A stretch of 15,596 nucleotides of DNA from Acidobacteriaceae bacterium. GTDB lineage: Bacteria; Acidobacteriota; Terriglobia; Terriglobales; Acidobacteriaceae. How positions within the stretch are numbered: the stretch's first letter is position 1; each line of letters starts with the position of its first letter. Under the pieces are notes generated by a model that searched no databases, was not told the DNA's origin, and saw nothing but the letters and a program-made list of their open reading frames with translations. Positions 1-6,434 of the stretch are shown in pieces. A program made the position numbers and the translations under genes. The stretch covers positions 1 through 15,596 of the forward strand of contig JASHUR010000383.1 of assembly GCA_030039895.1 (NCBI GenBank). Direction: 5' to 3'.

Positions 1-55
1 GGCCCGCACCCTACAGCGTGCCCTCCATCGATGAATCCACGAGATCAATCCGCGA

Positions 56-955
56 TCAACGGCTCTGGCTCCAGCCTGCCCGCCGATTGAGAACGAACCG
101 GGCGCTAACACTGATAATCAATACAAAAAAGGTGACCAAAAAGGCCGCGGCATAGGCAAGTGCGTGCGCGCTGTCAGCCGGCTCCGTAATGAAGGACCAA
201 ATCGCGTAGGTAAGGTACCCGATCGGTTCATTCGTCAGATGCCCGGTCCACATGTAGGTCGACCAGCCCGCCGTATAGATCAGCGGTGCCGTTTCGCCCA
301 CGCCAATCGCCAGCGCCAGCAGCACCCCCGTCATGATGGAAGGCAGCGCCATCGGCAGGCAGATACGCATGATTACCGTCCCCGGCGTCACACCCAGCCC
401 ATAACCCGCCTCCCGCACTGCATTGGGCACTCCGCGGATTGCCACTTCGCTCGTGCGCACGATGTACGGCACGGCGATGATCGCCAGCGCAATGGACCCG
501 GCAGCAACGGAAAATTTCCAGCCCAACCCGTCCACCATCGTCACGTAAGCGAAGTAACCCACCACAATCGAGGGCACGCCTACCAGCACATCCGTCAGGA
601 ACCGGATCACCGGCGCAACAGGTCCGCGCGGATATTCCGACAGGTAAATCCCCGCGGCTATCCCCGGTGGAATCGCCAGCAGAGTTCCTCCAAGAGCCAG
701 TACCGCCGTGCCTTCAATCGCCTGTAGCAGGCCGCCGCCCAATCCCAGCGTCACAGAGGAGAGAACCTGCCAGTTCAGGGCTCCCGCTCCCCGGGCAAAC
801 ACCATTTCCAGAATCCATACCATGGCGGCCGCCAGCACGGCGAAGGTCAGCCCGGTAACGCCCCACCCTAGCCAGTTGAAGATCCGACGCCGCCAGGCCG
901 CCAGGGGCCGTGGCTGGCGAATGGCATTCCGAATTTCTTCCGCCGTCATACCCAT
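56..955 (-). CDS. pstA: Phosphate ABC transporter permease PstA
   Basis: One of the two inner-membrane permease subunits of the high-affinity PstSCAB phosphate importer, pairing with PstC to form the channel. About six hydrophobic segments are visible. The ABC-permease EAA loop appears as EAGYGLG near residues 182-188 of this 299-residue form, followed by the conserved GVGETAPL stretch of PstA/PstC permeases. The frame is open from 982, but ATG 955 is preferred because GGGAG lies 7 nt before it. ATG 949 would give a classic 4-nt ATGA overlap with the pstC stop and is the other reasonable start. The gene overlaps the end of pstC, so the two are probably translationally coupled. The ATPase gene pstB is expected downstream (below base 1), but no convincing start for it is visible in bases 1-55. 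Family assignment is very secure; the exact start is less so. Confidence 0.95.
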   Translation of the reverse strand: MGMTAEEIRNAIRQPRPLAAWRRRIFNWLGWGVTGLTFAVLAAAMVWILEMVFARGAGALNWQVLSSVTLGLGGGLLQAIEGTAVLALGGTLLAIPPGIAAGIYLSEYPRGPVAPVIRFLTDVLVGVPSIVVGYFAYVTMVDGLGWKFSVAAGSIALAIIAVPYIVRTSEVAIRGVPNAVREAGYGLGVTPGTVIMRICLPMALPSIMTGVLLALAIGVGETAPLIYTAGWSTYMWTGHLTNEPIGYLTYAIWSFITEPADSAHALAYAAAFLVTFFVLIISVSARFVLNRRAGWSQSR

Positions 956-2055
956 GTCGTCGCTCCCGCACGGTTTCCCCAATACAGCAGCAGCCGCGCC
1001 CCGCCGTTTACGATCACTGAAATGACGCAGAGCACCAAAGCGACTTCCGCCAGGGCGCGCACCGCCATGCCCGTCGGATCCTCCATTGCGGAATCAAGCT
1101 GCGACACGATAAATGCCGCCATCGTCGTAATCGGCGAATAGATATTCGACGGCAAATAATTGAGCGCGCCTCCGCCTACCATCAGCACAGCCATGGTCTC
1201 GCCCAGTGCCCGGCCCGTCGCCAGAATCGTCGACGCAATGGTCACCTTCCGTACTTCCGGCAGCAGCACCTTCCACAGCGTTTCGAATCGCGTCGCACCC
1301 AGGGCCAGCGCTGCCTCGCGCAATCCGATTGGCTGATTCACAATCGCATCGCGAACCGTTGCTGCAATCAGCGGCACAATCATCAGCGTGAGCACCAGTC
1401 CTGAGGTCAGCAGACCGTATCCGCTCCCCGTCGGCCCACCTAGATACGGCACCCAGCCGAGATGTACTGACATCCATGGAAAAACATGTTGCCCTAGGAA
1501 CGGAATCACGACCGCGTAGCCCCAAAGTCCAAACACCACGCTGGGTACGGCCGCCAGCATTTCCACAAAGAAAGAGATCCACGTGCGCGCCTGACCGGGC
1601 ACGCCTTCCGCCAGAAACATCGCCGAGCCCACTCCCAGCGGCAGCGCAATCGCGACCGCAATGGCCGTACTCAGCAGCGTCCCGGCAATCAAAAACAATA
1701 TCCCGTAGTGCGCTCCGGGCAGCAGCATCTGGCCGTTTTTCATGACCGGGTTGGCGTACATGCTGCCCAGGTCCCAGCTGTTGCTGGTGATGAATTTCCA
1801 CCCGTTCAGCTTCACCGCCGGCCAGGCGTAATCCGCCAGAAACCAGACAATGGCGATCAGCGCGACGCAGGGCAGGATCGCGAATGGCGAAATCAACCGA
1901 CGGAAGGTAAAGATTTCGTACTGTCGTTTCCGTCTGCGCATATCCGGCAAAAGCCGACGCGCGGGGGGAATTTTCTCTCCCCCCGCGCTGGTTGTGCCTC
2001 CCTCGCCATTTGACTGGACGGGGGGCGCTTTGACGTTGACACGTTCGTCGCTCAA
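946..2055 (-). CDS. pstC: Phosphate ABC transporter permease PstC
   Basis: Inner-membrane permease subunit of the PstSCAB phosphate importer, partner of PstA. It is 369 residues long with an unusually long, hydrophilic, Arg/Lys-rich N-terminal tail (about 55 residues) before the first membrane segment (about 56-76). Further membrane segments lie near 118-148, 162-187, 215-232, 270-296 and 335-357. The EAA loop reads REAALALGAT (246-255), and GRALGETMAV (281-290) is the conserved PstC-like stretch. The start is TTG at 2055, which overlaps the pstS stop as TTGA (4 nt) and has GGAG five bases upstream, so a non-ATG start is well supported. An internal Met at residue 39 is a weaker alternative. 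It sits in the operon pstS-pstC-pstA, and its end overlaps pstA. Family assignment is very secure. Confidence 0.96.
   Translation of the reverse strand: MSDERVNVKAPPVQSNGEGGTTSAGGEKIPPARRLLPDMRRRKRQYEIFTFRRLISPFAILPCVALIAIVWFLADYAWPAVKLNGWKFITSNSWDLGSMYANPVMKNGQMLLPGAHYGILFLIAGTLLSTAIAVAIALPLGVGSAMFLAEGVPGQARTWISFFVEMLAAVPSVVFGLWGYAVVIPFLGQHVFPWMSVHLGWVPYLGGPTGSGYGLLTSGLVLTLMIVPLIAATVRDAIVNQPIGLREAALALGATRFETLWKVLLPEVRKVTIASTILATGRALGETMAVLMVGGGALNYLPSNIYSPITTMAAFIVSQLDSAMEDPTGMAVRALAEVALVLCVISVIVNGGARLLLYWGNRAGATTWV
963..967 (-). promoter_or_regulatory. Ribosome binding site choosing the pstA start
   Basis: GGGAG on the minus strand, 7 nt upstream of ATG 955 and 13 nt upstream of ATG 949, inside the end of pstC. 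The spacing favours ATG 955 over the upstream ATG at 982. Confidence 0.5.
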
Positions 2056-3155
2056 TGTATCTCCGCGATCTGTGCTTTACTCAGTTGGACCACCGAAGGC
2101 GGCAGGGCCACAAAGTGCACCTCCGTCATAAAGCGAGGTGCGTTCCCCCCGTTCTTGCTGATCCCCCACTCCAGGAGGCTGCGCAGTGCAGACGCCAGGT
2201 CGCTCGAAGGCTGCCTGCTGTTCACCAGTGCATACTCATAGTTGATGATCGGGTAAGACTGCGCACCTGGAGCGAAAATCAGGCTGATGCGCTCGTCCTT
2301 CGGGGTCTTCGGCACCATCTCGTTCGCCGCAGCCATCGCTGTCGCTGCGGTCGGAAGGACGAAGTTACCGTCGCGGTTCTTCAGCCTCGCTGTGCCCATC
2401 CCTGCCTTCTCGATGGCATCCTCATAGCTGGTGCCGATGTAGGCGAGGGAGTAGGGATTGCCCTTCAGCGCTGTTACCATGCCGGGGTTGCCTACTGCGC
2501 CTAGTCCGCCGGAGACCGGCGGCCAGCTGACGGTGGTGCCGTAGCTAAGCGAGTTTGCCCAGTCCGGCGTGCTGAAGGCCAGGTACTGCGTGAAGATGAA
2601 TGTGTCGCCGCTGCCGTCGGAGCGGTGAATCGGGATGATGCTGTGGTTGGGAAGCTTAACGCCCGGATTCATGGCACGAATGGCCGGATCATTCCAGTTG
2701 GTGATTTTACCCTGATAAATTCCGGCGATGACCGGACCGCTGAGCTTGAGATGGAGGTGGTTCAGGCCGGGCAGGTTGTAGTTGACCATCTGCATGGAAA
2801 TCGCCGTCGGAATGTTCAGCATCGTGGGATATTTCCTCATCAGGGCGTCGCTCAGGTATGCATCCGACGCACCGATCTGCGCGAGGCCCTCTGTGGACTG
2901 CGAAATTCCTGTTCCGCTGCCCGTGGACTGGGTCGTGATCTTTACGCCTGGATGCACATTGGCGTAAACGGGAACCCAAAGATTAAAAAGTGGATAGAGC
3001 AGGCTGGATCCGGTTTCCAGAATGTTGACCGACTGCGCTGCCATAACAGCACGAGCTCCGAAGAGCACGGTTGCGGCAAAGGCGAGTGTAAAAGCCAGGC
3101 CCCGGATCATGGAGCGGCGTTTGGGAACCCGGGCAGCATTACGTACGAGTGACAC
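2052..3155 (-). CDS. pstS: Phosphate ABC transporter substrate-binding protein PstS
   Basis: Periplasmic phosphate-binding protein that delivers phosphate to the PstCA permease. It is 367 residues long. A signal peptide has a basic start (residues 1-18), a hydrophobic core (about 19-36) and a likely signal peptidase I site after AVMA (39/40). No lipobox cysteine is present, so it is probably soluble in the periplasm. Binding-site motifs typical of PstS are present: ETGSSLLYPL (47-56), QSTGSGTGIS (76-85), SDAYLS (97-102), HRSDGSGDTFIFTQYL (177-192) and PYSLAYIG (234-241). The start is GTG at 3155, chosen because a full AGGAGG lies 5 nt upstream; the in-frame ATG 15 codons later lacks this and would shorten the basic N-region. 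It is the first gene of the operon. The 269-bp gap upstream carries a TTACAG-AA-CTGTAA dyad that could take part in phosphate regulation, although it is not a canonical Pho box. Confidence 0.96.
   Translation of the reverse strand: MSLVRNAARVPKRRSMIRGLAFTLAFAATVLFGARAVMAAQSVNILETGSSLLYPLFNLWVPVYANVHPGVKITTQSTGSGTGISQSTEGLAQIGASDAYLSDALMRKYPTMLNIPTAISMQMVNYNLPGLNHLHLKLSGPVIAGIYQGKITNWNDPAIRAMNPGVKLPNHSIIPIHRSDGSGDTFIFTQYLAFSTPDWANSLSYGTTVSWPPVSGGLGAVGNPGMVTALKGNPYSLAYIGTSYEDAIEKAGMGTARLKNRDGNFVLPTAATAMAAANEMVPKTPKDERISLIFAPGAQSYPIINYEYALVNSRQPSSDLASALRSLLEWGISKNGGNAPRFMTEVHFVALPPSVVQLSKAQIAEIH
2061..2064 (-). promoter_or_regulatory. Ribosome binding site for the TTG start of pstC
   Basis: GGAG on the minus strand with a 5-nt spacer to TTG 2055, lying within the last codons of pstS. 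It supports the TTG start and coupling of pstC translation to pstS termination. Confidence 0.5.
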
Positions 3156-3160
3156 GGTTG

Positions 3161-3166
3161 CCTCCT
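3161..3166 (-). promoter_or_regulatory. Strong ribosome binding site deciding the GTG start of pstS
   Basis: AGGAGG on the minus strand with a 5-nt spacer to GTG 3155. It is a full anti-SD match and fixes the non-ATG start of pstS. Confidence 0.75.
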
Positions 3167-3273
3167 TAAGCGACTTGGCAAGGATTTACTAGATAGTGCT
3201 GACGTTGAGTATGCCCCAAAGGGTTGTCGAGCAGAAGCTTACGCAGCCCGATTTTCATTGAGGATTTAAGAAG

Positions 3274-3287
3274 TTACAGAACTGTAA
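3274..3287 (-). promoter_or_regulatory. Dyad upstream of pstS (possible phosphate-control site)
   Basis: TTACAG-AA-CTGTAA forms 6-bp inverted arms about 120 bp upstream of the pstS start. Read on the minus strand it contains CTGTAAC, which resembles one half of a proteobacterial Pho box, but I see no good second direct-repeat half 11 bp away. The rest of the 3156-3424 gap is A/T-rich in places, with a CTTTTT/AAAAAG inverted repeat at 3324-3337. I could not place a convincing -35/-10 pair. Position is suggestive; function is inferred. Confidence 0.35.
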
Positions 3288-3386
3288 TGATTCGTTGCCA
3301 GATATGTGCAAAAGATTTTCCAACTTTTTACAAAAAGCAAGGCCGCCGTCCGCGCTCCAGCGCACGTCGGCTCTCTAATTGCAGAA

Positions 3387-3398
3387 AAACGATCGTTT
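3387..3398. repeat. Perfect 12-bp palindrome AAACGATCGTTT
   Basis: A perfect palindrome in the gap between the end of the GH30 gene and pstS. It lies 27 bp past the GH30 stop and about 230 bp upstream of pstS. It could be a regulator-binding dyad, since its arms carry the AACG/CGTT halves seen in some LacI-type operators. As a hairpin it would be weak (four base pairs). A second small inverted repeat (AGCCC/GGGCT) lies between it and the stop codon. Role unknown. Confidence 0.3.
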
Positions 3399-3424
3399 GT
3401 GCCAGCCCTTAATTCCCGGGCTTC

Positions 3425-4837
3425 TTATTTCCAGATATAGGTCGCGACAGCGCCCGCAGGAAGCGTGGCTACCGCGGATTTGCCCCGGTAGCGAATCTGA
3501 AACTTCTGCGCGGAGCTTCCTGTGTTCGCGACGATCAATGCCTTTCGCCCGCTCGGAGTAAGGAAAGCGACATTGGGAGGCACTCCGGCGTTGCTGGAGG
3601 CGATGCGGAACGAGCCGGGACGCACAAATTTTGAGGCATGCGCCACGGTGTAATAGGCCACATTGCGGCTGACGTCATTGCCATCGATGGTGATCGCGCC
3701 CTCGCAGATTGGGCAGCCTCCGTTGCTGGTGTGGGGGCCGAAGCTGGGATCGGCGGCCAAATTCCAGAGGAGAACGTTGCGGCTCCAGTTGCGGGGAGCG
3801 CCGATGATGAGGCGCGCGACCGGAGCGGCGATGTGCAGCGCGGGATCGCCGGGAGGATCAACGACCATCTGCTCGGTAAAGTAGACATTCTTCTGTGGAT
3901 AGGCGTCGTGCACAGAGGTGAGCGCGGTGATCTTCCCCGCGTAGAGGTGGAAGGCGGAGCCGTCAACGTACTTTCGCGCTGCGGCGTCGGCCAGAATAGT
4001 CAGGGGGTAATCGGGCCGGTCGCAGTTGTGATCGTAAACGAAGATCTTGGTCTTGATATGCGCGTCGTGAAAGGCCGGGCCGAGCGACTGGCTGATGAAC
4101 TGCGCCTCCTGCCTGGCGGGCATGACCATGCTGGGCGTGTTGTATGGATTGAGCGGCTCGTTTTGCGGTGTGACTGCGTTTATATGGATGCCCTGCGCCT
4201 GCATAGCATGGATAAAACGCACGAAATACTGGGCGTAGACGTTGTAGTACTCGGGCTTGAGGCTGCCGGCTTTGAGGTTGTCGTTGGTCTTCATCCATGC
4301 TGGGGCCGACCAGGGCGAACCTAGAATTTCGATGGATGGATCAATGGCGAGGATCTCTTTCAGTACGGGGACGACGGTGGTAGCGTCAGGGCCGAGGCTG
4401 AAGTGCTTGAGCGCCACATCGGTCTGGCCGGGCGGAAGATCATCGTAAGTGAAGGCGTGATCGTTCATGTCCGACGAGCCGATGCTGATACGGATATAGC
4501 TCACGCCGATATCACCACTGCCGGTTCCGAAGAGCTCGCGGAGCAGGCTCTCACGCTGGGGAGCGTCCATATGCATGAGCAGTTGCGCACTGCCGCCGGT
4601 CAGGGCGAAGCCGAAGCCGTCCATGCGCTGGAACTTCTGGCTGCTGCTGACATCGATGGCTGGCAGTCCGGCCTGGGGTTTACCAAAGCGCAGCGGCTTT
4701 GGCTGGAGCGCGAGCAGAGAGGAACGATCCGCAGTGGTGAGCCAGACGGAGACCGCCCCTTTCTTTTGTGCTTGGGCGGCGAGCGGCAAAGTGAGCGCAA
4801 GGAGAAACAGGGCGGCAATGATGGGCCGGAGACGCAT
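3425..4837 (-). CDS. Secreted glycoside hydrolase family 30 enzyme
   Basis: Retaining beta-glycosidase of family GH30 (clan A TIM barrel plus a C-terminal beta domain). Family members act on glucosylceramide, beta-1,6-glucan or related beta-linked sugars, and the exact substrate cannot be read from the sequence. Residues are numbered from ATG 4837 (470 aa). A signal peptide spans about 1-23 (hydrophobic core AALFLLALTLPLAA, AQA-type cleavage). Typical GH30 blocks follow: GFGFALTGGSA (74-84), SPWSAPAWMKT (174-184), the acid/base in TPQNEP (Glu227) and the nucleophile in YFTEQ (Glu322). The beta domain follows the LLWNLA and CPICEGAITID motifs. ATG 4837 is preferred over ATG 4864 because AGGAG sits 6 nt before it and the signal peptide starts exactly there. 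The gene lies downstream of the LacI gene, but with its own long leader carrying an operator-like site shared with the TonB receptor region. Confidence 0.93.
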   Translation of the reverse strand: MRLRPIIAALFLLALTLPLAAQAQKKGAVSVWLTTADRSSLLALQPKPLRFGKPQAGLPAIDVSSSQKFQRMDGFGFALTGGSAQLLMHMDAPQRESLLRELFGTGSGDIGVSYIRISIGSSDMNDHAFTYDDLPPGQTDVALKHFSLGPDATTVVPVLKEILAIDPSIEILGSPWSAPAWMKTNDNLKAGSLKPEYYNVYAQYFVRFIHAMQAQGIHINAVTPQNEPLNPYNTPSMVMPARQEAQFISQSLGPAFHDAHIKTKIFVYDHNCDRPDYPLTILADAAARKYVDGSAFHLYAGKITALTSVHDAYPQKNVYFTEQMVVDPPGDPALHIAAPVARLIIGAPRNWSRNVLLWNLAADPSFGPHTSNGGCPICEGAITIDGNDVSRNVAYYTVAHASKFVRPGSFRIASSNAGVPPNVAFLTPSGRKALIVANTGSSAQKFQIRYRGKSAVATLPAGAVATYIWK

Positions 4838-4843
4838 TGGAAA

Positions 4844-4848
4844 CTCCT
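4844..4848 (-). promoter_or_regulatory. Ribosome binding site choosing the GH30 start
   Basis: AGGAG on the minus strand with a 6-nt spacer to ATG 4837. The in-frame ATG at 4864 has no such signal, so the shorter form is preferred. Confidence 0.65.
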
Positions 4849-4937
4849 GAATCAATCTGTTCATAGATCCATAAGTGGGGACAAGTGCGCGATGGCAGGT
4901 CGGTATTGCGCAACATGAATGACGGAAACAAAAGGAA

Positions 4938-4966
4938 GAGAGACGGATGATGATCCACCGTCTCTC
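4938..4966 (-). terminator. Hairpin: terminator or leader attenuator upstream of GH30
   Basis: A perfect 9-bp inverted repeat (GAGAGACGG / CCGTCTCTC, 11-nt loop) followed on the minus strand by a broken T tract, TTCCTTTTGTTT. Just upstream, CTCCT-A-AGGAG (4964-4974) forms a second small inverted repeat that shares bases with the first arm, so the two are mutually exclusive. The hairpin resembles the terminator at 11126-11151 and shares its loop core GATCATC. It lies 226 bp after the LacI stop and 100 bp before the GH30 start. Confidence 0.5.
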
Positions 4967-5097
4967 CTTAGGAGGGCCAGACGATCGTGGCCAAAATTAA
5001 TTACTGGAAACTGTGGCGCGCAGTCGGCCGGTGTGTGCTCGATTCGCACAGCCTGCGACAGTAGAGTATGCACGATTCCCGGATCCGGATGCAGATG

Positions 5098-5120
5098 TAG
5101 ACAATCGCTTGTCTTGACAA
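5098..5120. promoter_or_regulatory. Operator-like sites upstream of GH30
   Basis: TAGACAATCG (5098-5107) is identical to copies at 14898-14907 and, inverted, 14797-14806. Beside it is the dyad TTGTC-TT-GACAA (5109-5120). The dyad resembles TTGTCTAGATAA at 14997. The shared 10-mer in two separate non-coding regions suggests a common regulator of GH30 and the TonB receptor. The regulator is not identified; the LacI protein encoded next door and an unseen GntR/HutC-type protein are both candidates. Confidence 0.5.
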
Positions 5121-5192
5121 TTGTAAAACATCCCCGAAACGCGGGCGAACATCCGGCGTAAAGTCGGGGCTTTTGCGGGGCAGACACGATGA

Positions 5193-6332
5193 TTATACGC
5201 GCTTTACGGGGCCGGTGGATTCGCGCACGATCAGCTCAGGCTCGACAGTAATTTCATCACCCGGCTCGGCAGTGTGATGGATTTTGTTAAGCAGGGTCTG
5301 GGTGGCAATGCGTCCAATTTCCGTCAAAGGCTGATTAATGGTCGTAAGGCGCGGCTGCGCGAAGGCCGCAGCACTGATGTTGTCGAAACCGATGACAGAG
5401 ATGTCTTCCGGAACGCGGAGCTTGAAGTCCTGGAGTGCGCGCATGGCGCCGATTGCTGAGAGGTCATTGAAGGCAACCAGCGCAGTGAACGGCTGCTTGG
5501 TGGCGAGCAACTGATATACGACTGGGTAACCGAGCTCCGGCGATGTGAGGTCGCGGTCGAGACTTACGACCAGCTCAGGTTTAATCTTTAAGCCGAGACG
5601 CTCAGCGACGGCAAGGAGGCCCTTCCAGCGGTCACTGGAGTCGGAGCTGAAGGGCTGTCCGCGCATGAATGCGATTTTGCGGTGACCCAGCGCGCAGAGA
5701 TGATTGAGTGTGAGCTCGGCCGCACGCATGTGGTCAAGCACAACATTGGTCACACCCTGGATATGGCGGTGGCCGGCGATGGCGACGACGGGAACGGGAA
5801 TCGGATGCTCAAGTAGTGTGTCGACGGCGATGATTCCCTGTGCTCCGCGGCCTATGAGGACGCGGGTATACTCCTCCACCAGATTTTTGCGATGGCGGTG
5901 ATGCGCGGTGAAGTACAGATATCCGGCGTTGATGAGCTGGTCACCAATGCCGCTGAGGACCTGGGTGTGATAGCCGTCGCCCAGTTCAGGCACAAGAATT
6001 CCGATGGTGAGTGTGCGCCGGTTGCGCAGGGAGCGGGCGAGGAGATTGGGGTGATAGTTCATCTCCTTTGCCGCGGCTTTGATGCGGTCGCGTGTGGACT
6101 GCGGAATGGTGCGGCCCGGAACGTCGTTGAGAACAACCGAGATGGTGGCAGGGTTCAGGCCCAGATGCGCGGCAAGCTGCTTGAGACTGACGGGGTGGTT
6201 GGCCGCAGGCTTCGTCGCTTCTTTTCTCGCTTTGCTGGAGGTTTGTTTCTTCATCGTGTCGGTTGCTGCGCTACGCAGCGGACCGGCTGTTTGCGGTCGT
6301 GCTGATTTTACCCTGTATTTTCGTAACGGCAT
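5193..6332 (-). CDS. LacI-family transcriptional regulator
   Basis: DNA-binding sugar-responsive regulator of the LacI/GalR family, 379 residues from ATG 6332. The helix-turn-helix reads VSLKQLAAHLGLNPATISVV (48-67). The hinge carries the family signature YHPNLLARSLR (93-103), followed by a periplasmic-binding-protein-like effector domain with GILVPELGD (111-119), FNDLSAIGAMRAL (288-300) and GFDNIS (315-320). The length before the helix-turn-helix is unusual. A second start at ATG 6254 would remove 26 basic residues and leave 353 aa; neither ATG has a clear ribosome binding site (AAGG lies only 2 nt before 6332). It is divergent from the CRTAC1-like gene and upstream of GH30 on the same strand, so GH30 control is a natural guess. 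The effector is unknown. Confidence 0.93.
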   Translation of the reverse strand: MPLRKYRVKSARPQTAGPLRSAATDTMKKQTSSKARKEATKPAANHPVSLKQLAAHLGLNPATISVVLNDVPGRTIPQSTRDRIKAAAKEMNYHPNLLARSLRNRRTLTIGILVPELGDGYHTQVLSGIGDQLINAGYLYFTAHHRHRKNLVEEYTRVLIGRGAQGIIAVDTLLEHPIPVPVVAIAGHRHIQGVTNVVLDHMRAAELTLNHLCALGHRKIAFMRGQPFSSDSSDRWKGLLAVAERLGLKIKPELVVSLDRDLTSPELGYPVVYQLLATKQPFTALVAFNDLSAIGAMRALQDFKLRVPEDISVIGFDNISAAAFAQPRLTTINQPLTEIGRIATQTLLNKIHHTAEPGDEITVEPELIVRESTGPVKRV

Positions 6333-6339
6333 TGCCTTT

Positions 6340-6418
6340 TATGGTGCGGACTCGGGAGTGGTGATGAGAATGATGCGGTTCTCGCGGGGACGTTGTCTGT
6401 TGGAGGTGTCGCACCATA
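6340..6418. promoter_or_regulatory. Split inverted repeat in the divergent lacI / CRTAC1 region
   Basis: TATGGTGCG (6340-6348) and its exact complement CGCACCATA (6410-6418) flank the short divergent region, with centres 70 bp apart. Two half-sites in opposite orientation suit a regulator acting on both genes, or paired operators on a loop. A TTGTCT half-site (6393-6398) also lies between them. No clear promoter hexamers were found. The function is inferred from position only. Confidence 0.3.
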
Positions 6419-6434
6419 CAGTGGATTCTGGGAG

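Larger units (their letters stand above)
4838..5192 (-). other. 355-bp intergenic region between lacI-type gene and GH30
   Basis: No credible coding frame was seen here. In minus-strand order it holds a short CCCG/CGGG inverted repeat (5133-5145) that could be a weak terminator of the LacI gene. Next come operator-like sites (5098-5120), about 120 bp without an obvious signal, and a 9-bp hairpin (4938-4966). The last 100 bp lead to the GH30 ribosome binding site. I could not assign a convincing promoter. If transcription starts near the operators, the hairpin lies in the GH30 leader RNA; if it starts after the hairpin, the hairpin ends the LacI transcript. Confidence 0.6.

Noticed and set aside
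1..55. Start of pstB downstream of pstA
   Set aside because: Candidate starts on the minus strand run into stops quickly or lack a ribosome binding site; the segment is too short to support a call.
3638..4324. A 228-codon open frame on the plus strand
   Set aside because: It is antisense to the GH30 gene, whose catalytic motifs are intact, and has no family resemblance of its own.
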